A DNA stretch of 12,660 bases from contig CBCTCU010000057.1 of NCBI GenBank assembly GCA_965145485.1, forward strand, positions 1-12,660, in the 5' to 3' direction. The notes beneath the pieces were generated by a model, which worked only from the letters and a program-made list of their open reading frames with translations, did not search any database and was not told the DNA's origin. The stretch is from CABQCM01 sp965145485. GTDB taxonomy: Bacteria; Bacillota; Clostridia; Oscillospirales; Acutalibacteraceae. The first letter of the stretch is position 1; the number at the start of each line of letters is the position of its first letter. The translations under genes were made by a program, and so were the position numbers. Below are positions 1-6,962 of the stretch, piece after piece.

Positions 1-106
1 GCGCCGGTGGTTGGATGCGCCGGTGGTTGGATGCGCCGGTGGTTGGATGCGCCGGTGGTTGGATGCGCCGGCGGTTGGATGCGCCGGCGGGTCGGTGTGC
101 CGGCGG
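1..106. repeat. 16-bp GC-rich tandem repeat, about 6.6 copies, running off the window edge
   Basis: The unit GCGCCGGTGGTTGGAT occurs four times without change (1-64). A fifth copy at 65-80 has one T-to-C change, a sixth at 81-96 differs further, and a partial seventh (97-106) ends 2 bp before the stop codon of the minus-strand ABC gene. Copies become less perfect toward the gene, so the array probably continues to the left of the window. Because 16 is not a multiple of 3, the apparent reading frame through it is a by-product. It lies immediately downstream of the exporter operon, where a terminator would be expected; no hairpin with a T-run is visible there. Confidence 0.95.
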
Positions 107-108
107 AT

Positions 109-2016
109 TTACTCCAGTTCCAGCGAGCCGGTATAGAGCTGATAATAGGTCCCCTTGCGGGCGATAAGCTCCTCGTGGGTGCCGCGCTCGATGATGCGGC
201 CGTGATCCAGCACCATAATGGCGTCGGAGTTTCGCACCGTGCTCAGGCGGTGGGCGATGACAAAGACCGTCCGTCCGGTCATGAGCGCGTCCATGCCCTG
301 TTGCACAATGGCCTCGGTACGGGTGTCGATCGAGCTGGTGGCTTCGTCGAGGATCATCACCGGCGGATCGGCCACGGCGGCGCGGGCAATGGCCAAAAGT
401 TGGCGCTGGCCCTGCGACAGGCTGGCCCCGTTGCCTGACAGGGGGGTATCGTAGCCCTGCGGGAGGCGGGTGATAAAGTCGTGCGCTCCCGCCAGCTCGG
501 CGGCCGCCATGCATTCCTCATCGCTGGCATCCAGCCGGCCATACCGGATGTTGTCCATGACGGTGCCGGTGAACAAATTGGTATCCTGCAATACAATGCC
601 CAGGCTGCGGCGCAGGTCGGCCTTTTTGATCTTGTTGATATTGATGCCGTCGTACCGGATTTTACCGTCCGCGATGTCGTAAAAGCGGTTGATCAGATTG
701 GTAATGGTGGTTTTGCCTGCGCCGGTCGAGCCGACAAAGGCAACCTTTTGCCCGGGCTTGGCGTAAAGGGTAACGTCGTGCAACACAACCTTGCCAGGCT
801 CATAGGCAAAGTCCACGTTGAACATGCGTACGTCTCCTGCCAGCCTGGTATAGGTGGTGGTGCCGTCGCTGTGAGGATGCTTCCACGCCCAGACATTGGT
901 GCGCTCCTCGCATTCCTCCAGGCTGCCGTCCGCCTTCTGCCGCGCATTGACCAGGGTGACGTAGCCGTTATCCTCCTCCGGCTTCTCATCGATGAGGGAG
1001 AAGATTCGATCGGCGCCCGCAAGGCCCATGATGACGGCGTTGAGCTGGTTGGATACCTGGCTGACGTTGCCGGTAAACTGCTTGGTCATATTCAGGAAGG
1101 GCACCACGATGCTGATGCCAAAGCCAAGGCCGGAAATGCTCACATTCGGCGCGCCGCCGAGCAGCAGCAGGCCGCCGACAATCGCGACGACCACGTAGAG
1201 CACGTTGCCGATATTGAGCAGAACGGGCATGAGCATATTGGCGTAGCGGTTGGCCTTTTCGGAGTCGGAAAAGAGGGCGTCGTTGATCTCATCGAAGCCC
1301 TGCTGCGCCTCCTTCTCATGGCAGAAGACCTTGATGACCTTCTGGCCGTTCATCATCTCTTCAATAAATCCCTCGGTGCGTCCCAGCGCCTGCTGCTGGC
1401 GCAGGAAATAACGCGCCGACCGGCCGCCGACCCGTTTGACCACCAGGAACATGAAAACCACGCCCACAAGGACCACCAGGGTGAGCCACAGGCTGTAATA
1501 GAGCATGATAAAGAGCACCGTGAGCACGGTAACGGCCGATATGATCAGCTGAGGGAAGCTCTGGGCTATCATCTGGCGGAGGGTATCGATATCGTTGGTA
1601 TAATAGCTCATCACGTCGCCGTGGTTGTGGCTGTCGAAATACTTGATGGGAAGATCCTGCATGCCGTTGAACATTTTTTCACGCAATTTGGCCAGGGAAC
1701 CCTGCGTGATGATGGCCATCAGCTGGTTGAAAACCAGGCCGGCGACCAGGCTCAGGCCGTAGAATACCGCCAACAGCGCCACAAGGCCCAAAATATCGCC
1801 CGAGACGCTAGACCAGTCGCCAGTCTGCCAGCTTTTTTCCACTGCAGCAATGACGTTTTGCAAAAACACCGACGGAACGGAGCTGATGATGGCGTTAAAG
1901 AGGATACACACCAGCGTCAAGGGGAGCATGACCGGATAAAAGCTGAACAGGGTGCGGATAAGTCTCCACAGTACCCCCTTGCGGGCGCTGCCTTTGATTG
2001 CTTTATTCCTGCTCAT
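109..2016 (-). CDS. ABC exporter half-transporter, subunit with the consensus catalytic ATP site
   Basis: A 635-aa fused membrane and ATPase protein, the second gene of a heterodimeric ABC exporter (LmrCD/BmrCD type), probably pumping drugs or peptides out through the cytoplasmic membrane. Residues about 15-335 are the six-helix exporter domain. The ATPase part has Walker A GSTGAGKT (429-436), Q-loop Gln477, signature LSQGQ (533-537), Walker B VMILDE with catalytic Glu558, and H-loop His589. The stretch 345-392, with WAWKHPHSDG, separates the two parts and is longer than usual; from memory it resembles a clostridial subgroup. The ATG at 2016 is chosen because AGGTG lies 7-8 nt upstream; an ATG at 2088 would add 24 residues that overlap the previous gene and look unlike exporter sequence. 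It overlaps the upstream partner gene by 14 nt, so translation is probably coupled. The non-canonical LSQGQ signature would face the degenerate site of the partner. Confidence 0.93.
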   Translation of the reverse strand: MSRNKAIKGSARKGVLWRLIRTLFSFYPVMLPLTLVCILFNAIISSVPSVFLQNVIAAVEKSWQTGDWSSVSGDILGLVALLAVFYGLSLVAGLVFNQLMAIITQGSLAKLREKMFNGMQDLPIKYFDSHNHGDVMSYYTNDIDTLRQMIAQSFPQLIISAVTVLTVLFIMLYYSLWLTLVVLVGVVFMFLVVKRVGGRSARYFLRQQQALGRTEGFIEEMMNGQKVIKVFCHEKEAQQGFDEINDALFSDSEKANRYANMLMPVLLNIGNVLYVVVAIVGGLLLLGGAPNVSISGLGFGISIVVPFLNMTKQFTGNVSQVSNQLNAVIMGLAGADRIFSLIDEKPEEDNGYVTLVNARQKADGSLEECEERTNVWAWKHPHSDGTTTYTRLAGDVRMFNVDFAYEPGKVVLHDVTLYAKPGQKVAFVGSTGAGKTTITNLINRFYDIADGKIRYDGININKIKKADLRRSLGIVLQDTNLFTGTVMDNIRYGRLDASDEECMAAAELAGAHDFITRLPQGYDTPLSGNGASLSQGQRQLLAIARAAVADPPVMILDEATSSIDTRTEAIVQQGMDALMTGRTVFVIAHRLSTVRNSDAIMVLDHGRIIERGTHEELIARKGTYYQLYTGSLELE

Positions 2017-3751
2017 CGTTGTCACCTGCCTTATTCTGCGAGGTGAACACCTCGCGGTAAATCTCGTTGGACTGCAAAAGCTCCTCATGGGTGCCCACGG
2101 CGTCGATGGCGCCGCCGTCCATCACGACAATGCGGTCGGCGTCCTGCACCGAGGCGACCCGCTGCGCGATGATGAGCTTGGTTGTCTCGGGGATGTACTG
2201 GCGGAAGGCCTGGCGGATCAGCGCGTCGGTACGGGTGTCGACCGCGCTGGTGGAGTCGTCCAAAATGAGGATTTTGGGCTTTTTGAGCAGGGCGCGGGCG
2301 ATGCAAAGGCGCTGCTTCTGGCCGCCGGATACGTTGGTGCCCCCCTGCTCAATGTAGGTATCGTAGCCGTTGGGGAACTGACGGATGAATTCATCGGCCT
2401 GGGCAAGGCGGCACGCCTCCTCCAGTTCCTCATCGGTCGCGTTGGGATTGCCCCAGCGCAGGTTTTCCTTGATGGTGCCCGAAAACAGCTCGTTTTTCTG
2501 CAGCACGACCGCAACCTGGTTGCGCAACGCCTCGAGGTCGTAGTCGCGCACATCCACCCCGCCGACCTTGACGACCCCCTCGGTGGCGTCGTACAGGCGG
2601 GGGATGAGCTGGATCAGGCTGGTCTTGGACGAGCCGGTTCCCCCGATGATGCCGATAATCTCGCCCGAGCGGATGTGCAGGTTGATATTGGACAACGCCG
2701 TGCGTTCGGCGTTTTTGGAATATTTGAAGCTGACCCCCTCGAAATCAATCGAGCCGTCCTTGACCTGCTCGACGGGGTCGGGCGGGCTTTGCAGCGCGCT
2801 CTCCTCGCTGAGGACCTCGACGATACGCTGGGCCGATTCGGTCGCCATGGTGATCATGACAAAGACCATCGAGAGCATCATCAGGCTCATGAGGATCTGG
2901 AAGCTGTAGGTCAGCAGGGAGGACATCTGCCCCACGTCGAGCTCCAGCCCGCGGGTGGTGATGACGAGATAGGAGCCAAAGGAGAGCACAAACACCATCA
3001 CCGCGTAAATGCACAGCTGCATCAGGGGATTGTTCAGCGCGAGGATGCGCTCGGCCTTGGTGAAGTCGGCCTGGACGTTTTCGGCGGCGGCGTTGAATTT
3101 CTGCTTTTCATACTCCTCGCGCACATAGGATTTGACCACCCGCATGCCGCGGATGTTTTCCTGCACCGAATTGTTCAGCGCGTCGTACTTTTTGAATACC
3201 CGGCGGAAAAGCGGCATGGTCTTGCGGATGACCAGAATCAGCCCGACGCCGAGCACCGGGATGGTAAACAGGAAGATGAACGCCATTTTGCCCCCCATGA
3301 CCACGCCCATGACAAAGGAGAAAATGAGCATCAGAGGGCAGCGGATGGCCGTGCGCACGATCATCATATAGGCCATCTGCACGTTGGTCACGTCGGTGGT
3401 CAGGCGGGTGACCAGGCTGGAGACCGAGAACTTGTCAATGTTTTCAAAGGAATAACCCTGTATTTTATAGAACATGTCCTTGCGCAGATTCCGCGCGAAG
3501 CCGCAGCTCGCGGTCGAGCAAAAGGAACCGGCCAGCGCGCCGAAGGTCAGCGACAGCGCCGCCATTACCAGCAGGGCGATGCCGTAGCGGACCAGCTCGC
3601 CCATGGAGCAGCCGTTTTTGATGTCGTTGACCAGATTTGCCGTGACAAAGGGGATAATGCATTCCATTATAACCTCGCCCGTCACCAGTATGGGCGTGAG
3701 GATCGATGGCTTTTTGTATTCCCTTATGCTTTTCGCCAATACTTTGATCAT
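2003..3751 (-). CDS. ABC exporter half-transporter, subunit with a degenerate ATP site
   Basis: A 582-aa half-transporter, first gene of the exporter pair. The membrane domain spans about residues 15-310. The ATPase domain has Walker A GGTGSSKT (370-377, Ser in place of the usual Gly before Lys), Q-loop Gln418, signature VSGGQ (474-478), Walker B ILILDD with Asp499 where the catalytic Glu is expected, and Gln530 (IAQR) where the switch His is expected. These changes are the usual marks of the non-hydrolysing site in heterodimeric exporters, so this is the partner of the following gene and not a broken gene. The start at 3751 is supported by AGAGGAAGG 5 nt upstream. A MarR-type operator lies 36-56 nt upstream of the start, which points to repression by the neighbouring regulator. 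The substrate cannot be read from sequence. Confidence 0.94.
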   Translation of the reverse strand: MIKVLAKSIREYKKPSILTPILVTGEVIMECIIPFVTANLVNDIKNGCSMGELVRYGIALLVMAALSLTFGALAGSFCSTASCGFARNLRKDMFYKIQGYSFENIDKFSVSSLVTRLTTDVTNVQMAYMMIVRTAIRCPLMLIFSFVMGVVMGGKMAFIFLFTIPVLGVGLILVIRKTMPLFRRVFKKYDALNNSVQENIRGMRVVKSYVREEYEKQKFNAAAENVQADFTKAERILALNNPLMQLCIYAVMVFVLSFGSYLVITTRGLELDVGQMSSLLTYSFQILMSLMMLSMVFVMITMATESAQRIVEVLSEESALQSPPDPVEQVKDGSIDFEGVSFKYSKNAERTALSNINLHIRSGEIIGIIGGTGSSKTSLIQLIPRLYDATEGVVKVGGVDVRDYDLEALRNQVAVVLQKNELFSGTIKENLRWGNPNATDEELEEACRLAQADEFIRQFPNGYDTYIEQGGTNVSGGQKQRLCIARALLKKPKILILDDSTSAVDTRTDALIRQAFRQYIPETTKLIIAQRVASVQDADRIVVMDGGAIDAVGTHEELLQSNEIYREVFTSQNKAGDNDEQE

Positions 3752-3787
3752 GGAACCCTTCCTCTCTATGGCCTCAAAGCAGGCCTT

Positions 3788-3813
3788 TTTGTTATGGTGC
3801 TAACAAAGTCATA
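3788..3813 (-). promoter_or_regulatory. Operator and probable -10 upstream of the ABC exporter genes
   Basis: A perfect inverted repeat TTTGTTA-6-TAACAAA occupies 3788-3807. Read on the minus strand it is TTTGTTAGCACCATAACAAA, whose first ten bases equal one half of the operator in front of marR (4362-4371). Directly upstream on the minus strand is TATGAC (3808-3813), a possible -10 element, giving the same order of -10 then operator seen at marR. No convincing -35 lies 17 nt further up (CGCCGC), so promoter strength or exact position is uncertain. The inverted repeat is seen directly; MarR binding is inferred. Confidence 0.7.
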
Positions 3814-3922
3814 CCGTGTAACTTCAAAGGGCGGCGTTTGCCCTGCGTGCGCCCGATAGTCTGCAAACAGGCTGCGGTTTGCTTTTAGCACAGCTTTGGC
3901 AGCCGGTACTGTGCACGCGCGG

Positions 3923-4348
3923 TCATGCGTCGAGGTTGGCCGACATTTTGGTGACCGTCTCATAAAACAGCTCAAGCTGCCCGCTGGAAATGCCCTGCGT
4001 CATGAGCTGCTCGATTTCACGCACGCTGGTGCGCACCTCGCTTTCCAACTCCACCGCCTTGCGGGTGGGGACCAGGCTTTTGAGACGGCCGTCGCTCTCG
4101 ACGCTTTCGCGTACGATGATGCCGTTTTTCTCCAGTAGCTGCAATATCCCGGTAGCGGTCGAGCGGCTGAGGCCAAAGGCCTCCTCTACGTCCTTTTGAA
4201 ACACCGGGCCATCCTCATAATGCGCCAGTATGTAATGCATAATCCGGCTTTGCACCCCGGTGATCCCCAAATCGGCCAGGGTAGCGTTCAGGCGCTTTTT
4301 GACCTTATGCGACAGCAGGTTAATCCATGCACCACAGTCGCGCTCCAT
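3923..4348 (-). CDS. MarR-family transcriptional repressor
   Basis: A 141-aa winged helix-turn-helix protein of typical MarR length. The DNA-binding part runs from about residue 47 to 95: KDVEEAFGLSRSTATGILQL holds the two helices (recognition helix about 60-73) and the wing follows with ESVESDGRLK. The flanking N- and C-terminal helices form the usual dimer region. The ATG at 4348 is chosen because AAGGTGG lies 7 nt upstream and the promoter -10 is at 4380-4385, so transcription would begin inside or after the longer alternative starts at 4372 and 4408. It lies 171 bp upstream of the exporter genes on the same strand, with matching inverted repeats before both, so it probably represses itself and the exporter until a ligand, perhaps an exported compound, releases it. 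Confidence 0.93.
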   Translation of the reverse strand: MERDCGAWINLLSHKVKKRLNATLADLGITGVQSRIMHYILAHYEDGPVFQKDVEEAFGLSRSTATGILQLLEKNGIIVRESVESDGRLKSLVPTRKAVELESEVRTSVREIEQLMTQGISSGQLELFYETVTKMSANLDA

Positions 4349-4361
4349 TCCCAACCCACCT

Positions 4362-4381
4362 TTTGTTAGCATGCGAACTAT
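4362..4381 (-). promoter_or_regulatory. MarR operator over the marR transcription start
   Basis: The core GTTAGCATGCGAAC (4365-4378) is palindromic at 12 of 14 positions, with GCATGC at its centre, as is common for MarR operators. It touches the -10 element (4380-4385) and covers the expected transcription start. Its TTTGTTAGCA half (4362-4371) is identical to the half-site upstream of the exporter genes. Autorepression follows from position and family; it is not shown by the sequence alone. Confidence 0.8.
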
Positions 4382-4408
4382 TGTAAGACAAAAAAACGGG
4401 TTTGTCAA
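4380..4408 (-). promoter_or_regulatory. Sigma-A promoter of the marR gene
   Basis: On the minus strand TTGACA (4403-4408) is followed after exactly 17 nt by TACAAT (4380-4385). This is one base short of the full consensus. A start of transcription near 4373 would give a leader of about 25 nt to the ATG at 4348, with the ribosome binding site inside it. Confidence 0.88.
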
Positions 4409-4612
4409 TACCAGGAGAACAAAATGGGCAATGTCTCCAAAAGGCCGCCCACATCAGCGCCCCCTTTTTGTTTTTGCGGCGGAATGGGCTTGTGGTTATG
4501 TTAACTTTACTTTTCAAAACCGTCAGAATATCCACTCGGCTTTTTCTTGTGATTGCTCGTTATGCGGGGAGCGCCGATGCCGGTTGGCTGGAGAAATGGC
4601 AAAGCCCCGCCT
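4409..4612. other. Non-coding stretch between marR and the plus-strand cluster
   Basis: About 200 bp between two divergent transcription units. No credible gene was seen: the short frames here lack ribosome binding sites and recognisable content. It holds a T-rich run near 4470-4478 and a loose GCGGGG (4565-4570) / CCCCGC (4605-4610) inverted repeat with a 34-nt loop, neither of which makes a convincing terminator. Base composition changes here from the GC-rich exporter region to the more AT-rich cluster. Confidence 0.6.
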
Positions 4613-4628
4613 GTGTGATATAGCACAC
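4613..4628. promoter_or_regulatory. Palindrome upstream of the lipoprotein promoter, candidate activator site
   Basis: GTGTGATATAGCACAC matches its reverse complement at 14 of 16 positions. It ends 12 bp before the -35 box at 4641, so its centre sits near -55 relative to the expected transcription start, a position usual for an activator. The TGTGA-type half resembles sites of the CRP/FNR family, but the spacing is shorter than their standard site, so the regulator is unknown. Confidence 0.5.
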
Positions 4629-4640
4629 GATACTTGCACA

Positions 4641-4669
4641 TTGACAAAATGAATAAAATAAATTATAAT
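4641..4669 (+). promoter_or_regulatory. Perfect-consensus sigma-A promoter of the plus-strand cluster
   Basis: TTGACA (4641-4646), a 17-nt spacer and TATAAT (4664-4669) match the consensus at all twelve bases with the ideal spacing, in AT-rich surroundings. Transcription is expected to begin near 4676. It is the strongest promoter seen in the window and points at the lipoprotein gene and possibly the genes behind it. Confidence 0.9.
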
Positions 4670-4675
4670 CAAGCT

Positions 4676-4855
4676 GGAATAATTAGGCTATATAGAAACA
4701 ATTGGCGAAGGCTATTGCCTGGTTTCGTGATCCTCGTGGAATCCAAAAGCAAGAACGGTCGATGGTGGAAAGCGGATTTGAGTTTCGCTTTCCTGCCGAT
4801 GCAAACCCTCAGACGAGATTGGCCAAGCGCCATGAGAAGGGAGCAGGGGATTTCT
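4676..4855 (+). other. Leader of about 180 nt before the lipoprotein gene
   Basis: The stretch between the expected transcription start and the ATG at 4856. Two frames are open: one continues into the lipoprotein, the other runs from a TTG at 4702 to a stop at 4918-4920 and overlaps the lipoprotein start out of frame. Neither has a clear ribosome binding site or a sequence I recognise. No strong hairpin with a T-run was seen, so a riboswitch or attenuator cannot be argued. It could be the remnant of a lost gene or simply an untranslated leader. Confidence 0.4.
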
Positions 4856-6001
4856 ATGGACAAAGCGATTCGATTTGGGGCAGTGGCCTTGATTCTTATG
4901 TTGATCTTATGTGCCTGTGACACCGTTACGGTAGAGAAACATGTGTCGCTGGCAAACGGCGGTTTGTCAGCGACCGATGGCAATCAAATCTATTTTGTGC
5001 AAGCGGATGGGATTTACGTTGCCGGCATGGATATGGGCAACCCGGCCTTGCTGGTGGAGCAGTCCGATATTACACAGCTTGCCGTGAATGACGACTATAT
5101 CGCCTATGCAGTTTATCAATACGATCCATCTCCGCCAGCACCCTCCTACGTTTATGATGTTTTCGTATTGCGCAAAAGGGATGGGTCGGTTGTACAGCGA
5201 TATGTATGCCAGAGCTGTAACTCCTTGTATCTGGTGGATGCCCGACTCTATTTGGTTGGAAATATTGTCGAAAAAGTTAGGAAAGAAACCATCGAAAATG
5301 GGAGTGTCGGGCTGTATATCATGGATTTTGAGCAATCCGATCGCATTCAAACCATCCGGAAAAATGACTGCGTCCGTCTGCTGGACGATTCGCTGCTTTT
5401 GTTTGAGGATCAATATATTAGTTATAATGAAGCAGATCGTCTGTTGTTTGCCAAAGAGCGCAATCATAATACCGAAAGCCTGGGATATCGTTCTTATAAC
5501 ACCATCTCGGCCTTTACAAACGACGGGCTGTTGATGATCCCCAATACCCGTCTGATGGTGTTGACAGACGAAGAGCCTGGCAAAGTGCAGGAACTATTTT
5601 CCTTTACGGATGCTTTTGACTGTTTTCGAGTAACGGATTATACGTTTTTGCCGGAGAACAAGCTGTTGGTTTATACTCAATTTTATGACAGCGATTGTTA
5701 TCATGATAGCGGCCCGCCATTGCATAAGCACCTGTTTGATCGGGTTTATATTCTGAATGAGCACCACCAACAGGAAAAGGTTTATACGACCTTTTCACAG
5801 CAGATTATTTTGCATGCGGATGAAAACCGGGTCGTCGTGCTGGACGGCCGCACGGTACGTTCGGTGGATTATGAGGCGGAAGAGCTTGAAACGCTGGGGC
5901 AGATTGCGCCTTACGGCAATGCGTTGCAGGTGGAAGTGTGTGGAAGCTATCTTTTGTTTTTCAGCGGCGGGGAGTTGATATCCAGTGTTTCCATCGCGTA
6001 G
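4856..6001 (+). CDS. Lipoprotein of unknown function, possibly beta-propeller-like
   Basis: A 381-aa predicted lipoprotein. It begins MDKAIRFGAVALILMLILCAC: a short charged start, a hydrophobic stretch and a lipobox LCAC, with Cys21 as the expected lipid-modified residue, so the mature protein would sit on the outer face of the cytoplasmic membrane. The rest is beta-rich with recurring elements such as GNQIYFVQADGIYVAG (about residues 47-62) and DDYIAYAVYQYDP, which recall DUF5050 or TolB-like propeller repeats; this is a resemblance judged by eye. The ATG at 4856 is chosen over a frame open from 4634 because it starts the signal peptide and has AGGGG 7 nt upstream. It is the first gene after the consensus promoter. 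It does not share the C-terminal motif of the membrane proteins that follow. Confidence 0.8.
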   Translation: MDKAIRFGAVALILMLILCACDTVTVEKHVSLANGGLSATDGNQIYFVQADGIYVAGMDMGNPALLVEQSDITQLAVNDDYIAYAVYQYDPSPPAPSYVYDVFVLRKRDGSVVQRYVCQSCNSLYLVDARLYLVGNIVEKVRKETIENGSVGLYIMDFEQSDRIQTIRKNDCVRLLDDSLLLFEDQYISYNEADRLLFAKERNHNTESLGYRSYNTISAFTNDGLLMIPNTRLMVLTDEEPGKVQELFSFTDAFDCFRVTDYTFLPENKLLVYTQFYDSDCYHDSGPPLHKHLFDRVYILNEHHQQEKVYTTFSQQIILHADENRVVVLDGRTVRSVDYEAEELETLGQIAPYGNALQVEVCGSYLLFFSGGELISSVSIA

Positions 6002-6138
6002 GGCGTTGCCGGGTTTCGTGAAAAAGTAAGGGTAACCGCGCAAGGGTCAGACGGCCGCGTCTTACTCAGGATGGTATGTTTCACCACGGGACGCAAGCTG
6101 GGGCCGGTTTGGATGGATACCTCATGGGAGGGTTGGTT

Positions 6139-6855
6139 TTGAAAGCGTTTCATCTTATATTTCGCGGCATTTCGTATGGGATAACGGGGTTGTTCTTTGT
6201 GTTGTTCTGGGTGAACCTGGTTATGAGAATTGGGTTCTCCCATATCATCCTGTTGCAGCCCGGGGCAATCCATGTTGTGCTCCTTTGCTTCCTTTTTTTG
6301 ATTCAATGGATTGCTCTCGCTATTTATGACGATCTTGTTTTGCGTATCTTATCGTTGCTTACCATGATTCCCGCCTTGCTGCTGGTAAAACAAACATGGA
6401 ACCCTGTGGTATTTAGCCAGGCGACAATATCGCTTATTTGTTTCATCCTGGCCACGGTGTACTTATTTATCTTTATTTTCCAAAGGAAAAAACCAGAGCA
6501 TATCGTTCGTCAAAAGTGCATCCGTGCCGTTGCTGTTTTTGAAATCGTGCTTTTTTTCTGTCTTCTTTTTTTCGTCCAATTTGGCCTACCGCATGATTTT
6601 GAAAAGATTCATGTGAACCAGACGCTTGCCTCACCCAGCCAGGAGTATACTGCATATTTGTGCCAATACGAAGGGGGAACGTATTTTTCAGAAAAGGTTG
6701 TATACGTGTGTTGCAATGACAGCGTGGACTTGTTCACTTTTCGGCTCATCCCCACACCGACCGGCATATATTTTCCACAGGCGGATGAGGGCATAGATAT
6801 GCATTGGCGAAACGATCGGACATTGGTGATCAACGATCAAGCATATTCGTTTTGA
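6139..6855 (+). CDS. Five-helix membrane protein with C-terminal outside domain, family member A
   Basis: A 238-aa membrane protein of unknown function. Predicted helices lie at about 11-30, 43-62, 67-83, 91-113 and 129-148. The loop before the last helix (QRKKPEHIVRQK) is strongly basic, so by the positive-inside rule the C-terminal 90 residues face outward. That domain begins ASPSQEYTAY (165-172 core) and ends HWRNDRTLVINDQAY (about 222-236), matching the plan of the proteins at 6963, 7877 and 11701; this is the most divergent copy. I chose a TTG start at 6139 because GGGAGG lies 7 nt upstream and it gives MKAFHLIF, like the other members; an ATG at 6124 has no ribosome binding site. The lipoprotein gene ends 137 bp upstream and no promoter was seen between, so co-transcription is possible. 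Confidence 0.78.
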   Translation: MKAFHLIFRGISYGITGLFFVLFWVNLVMRIGFSHIILLQPGAIHVVLLCFLFLIQWIALAIYDDLVLRILSLLTMIPALLLVKQTWNPVVFSQATISLICFILATVYLFIFIFQRKKPEHIVRQKCIRAVAVFEIVLFFCLLFFVQFGLPHDFEKIHVNQTLASPSQEYTAYLCQYEGGTYFSEKVVYVCCNDSVDLFTFRLIPTPTGIYFPQADEGIDMHWRNDRTLVINDQAYSF

Positions 6856-6962
6856 TCCGGCTCTGCTTTCGGGCGGGATCATCGGTGCCGCCGCGCTCTA
6901 GCTAAAACTGGTTCGGGCTTGCATAGGCATTCTTTGCTACGTTTCCAAGGAGTGATGGAGAA

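Noticed and set aside
7..438. Plus-strand frame beginning in the 16-bp repeat
   Set aside because: Its start is repeat-encoded and the rest lies opposite the ATPase domain of the ABC gene.
481..3859. Long plus-strand open frames opposite the two ABC genes (521 and 635 codons)
   Set aside because: They are mirror frames of GC-rich coding sequence. The minus-strand frames carry complete ABC motifs and ribosome binding sites, while these are low-complexity, His-, Asp- and Gly-rich translations.
3863..3886. GCAAAC-8-GTTTGC hairpin followed by TTTT on the plus strand, between marR and the exporter
   Set aside because: It looks like a weak terminator, but for plus-strand transcripts, and no plus-strand gene ends here. 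On the minus strand there is no T-run.
4613..4628. Reading the palindrome as a true CRP site
   Set aside because: The spacing and half-sites do not fit the TGTGA-N6-TCACA standard, so only an unnamed regulator site is claimed.
4702..4920. 72-codon frame from a TTG overlapping the lipoprotein start
   Set aside because: It has no ribosome binding site and no recognised content, and it overlaps a signal peptide that is clearly real in the other frame.
6025..6066. AGTAAG/CTTACT with inner CGCG/CGCG after the lipoprotein gene
   Set aside because: The stem is bulged, the loop is long and no T-run follows, so it is not a convincing terminator.
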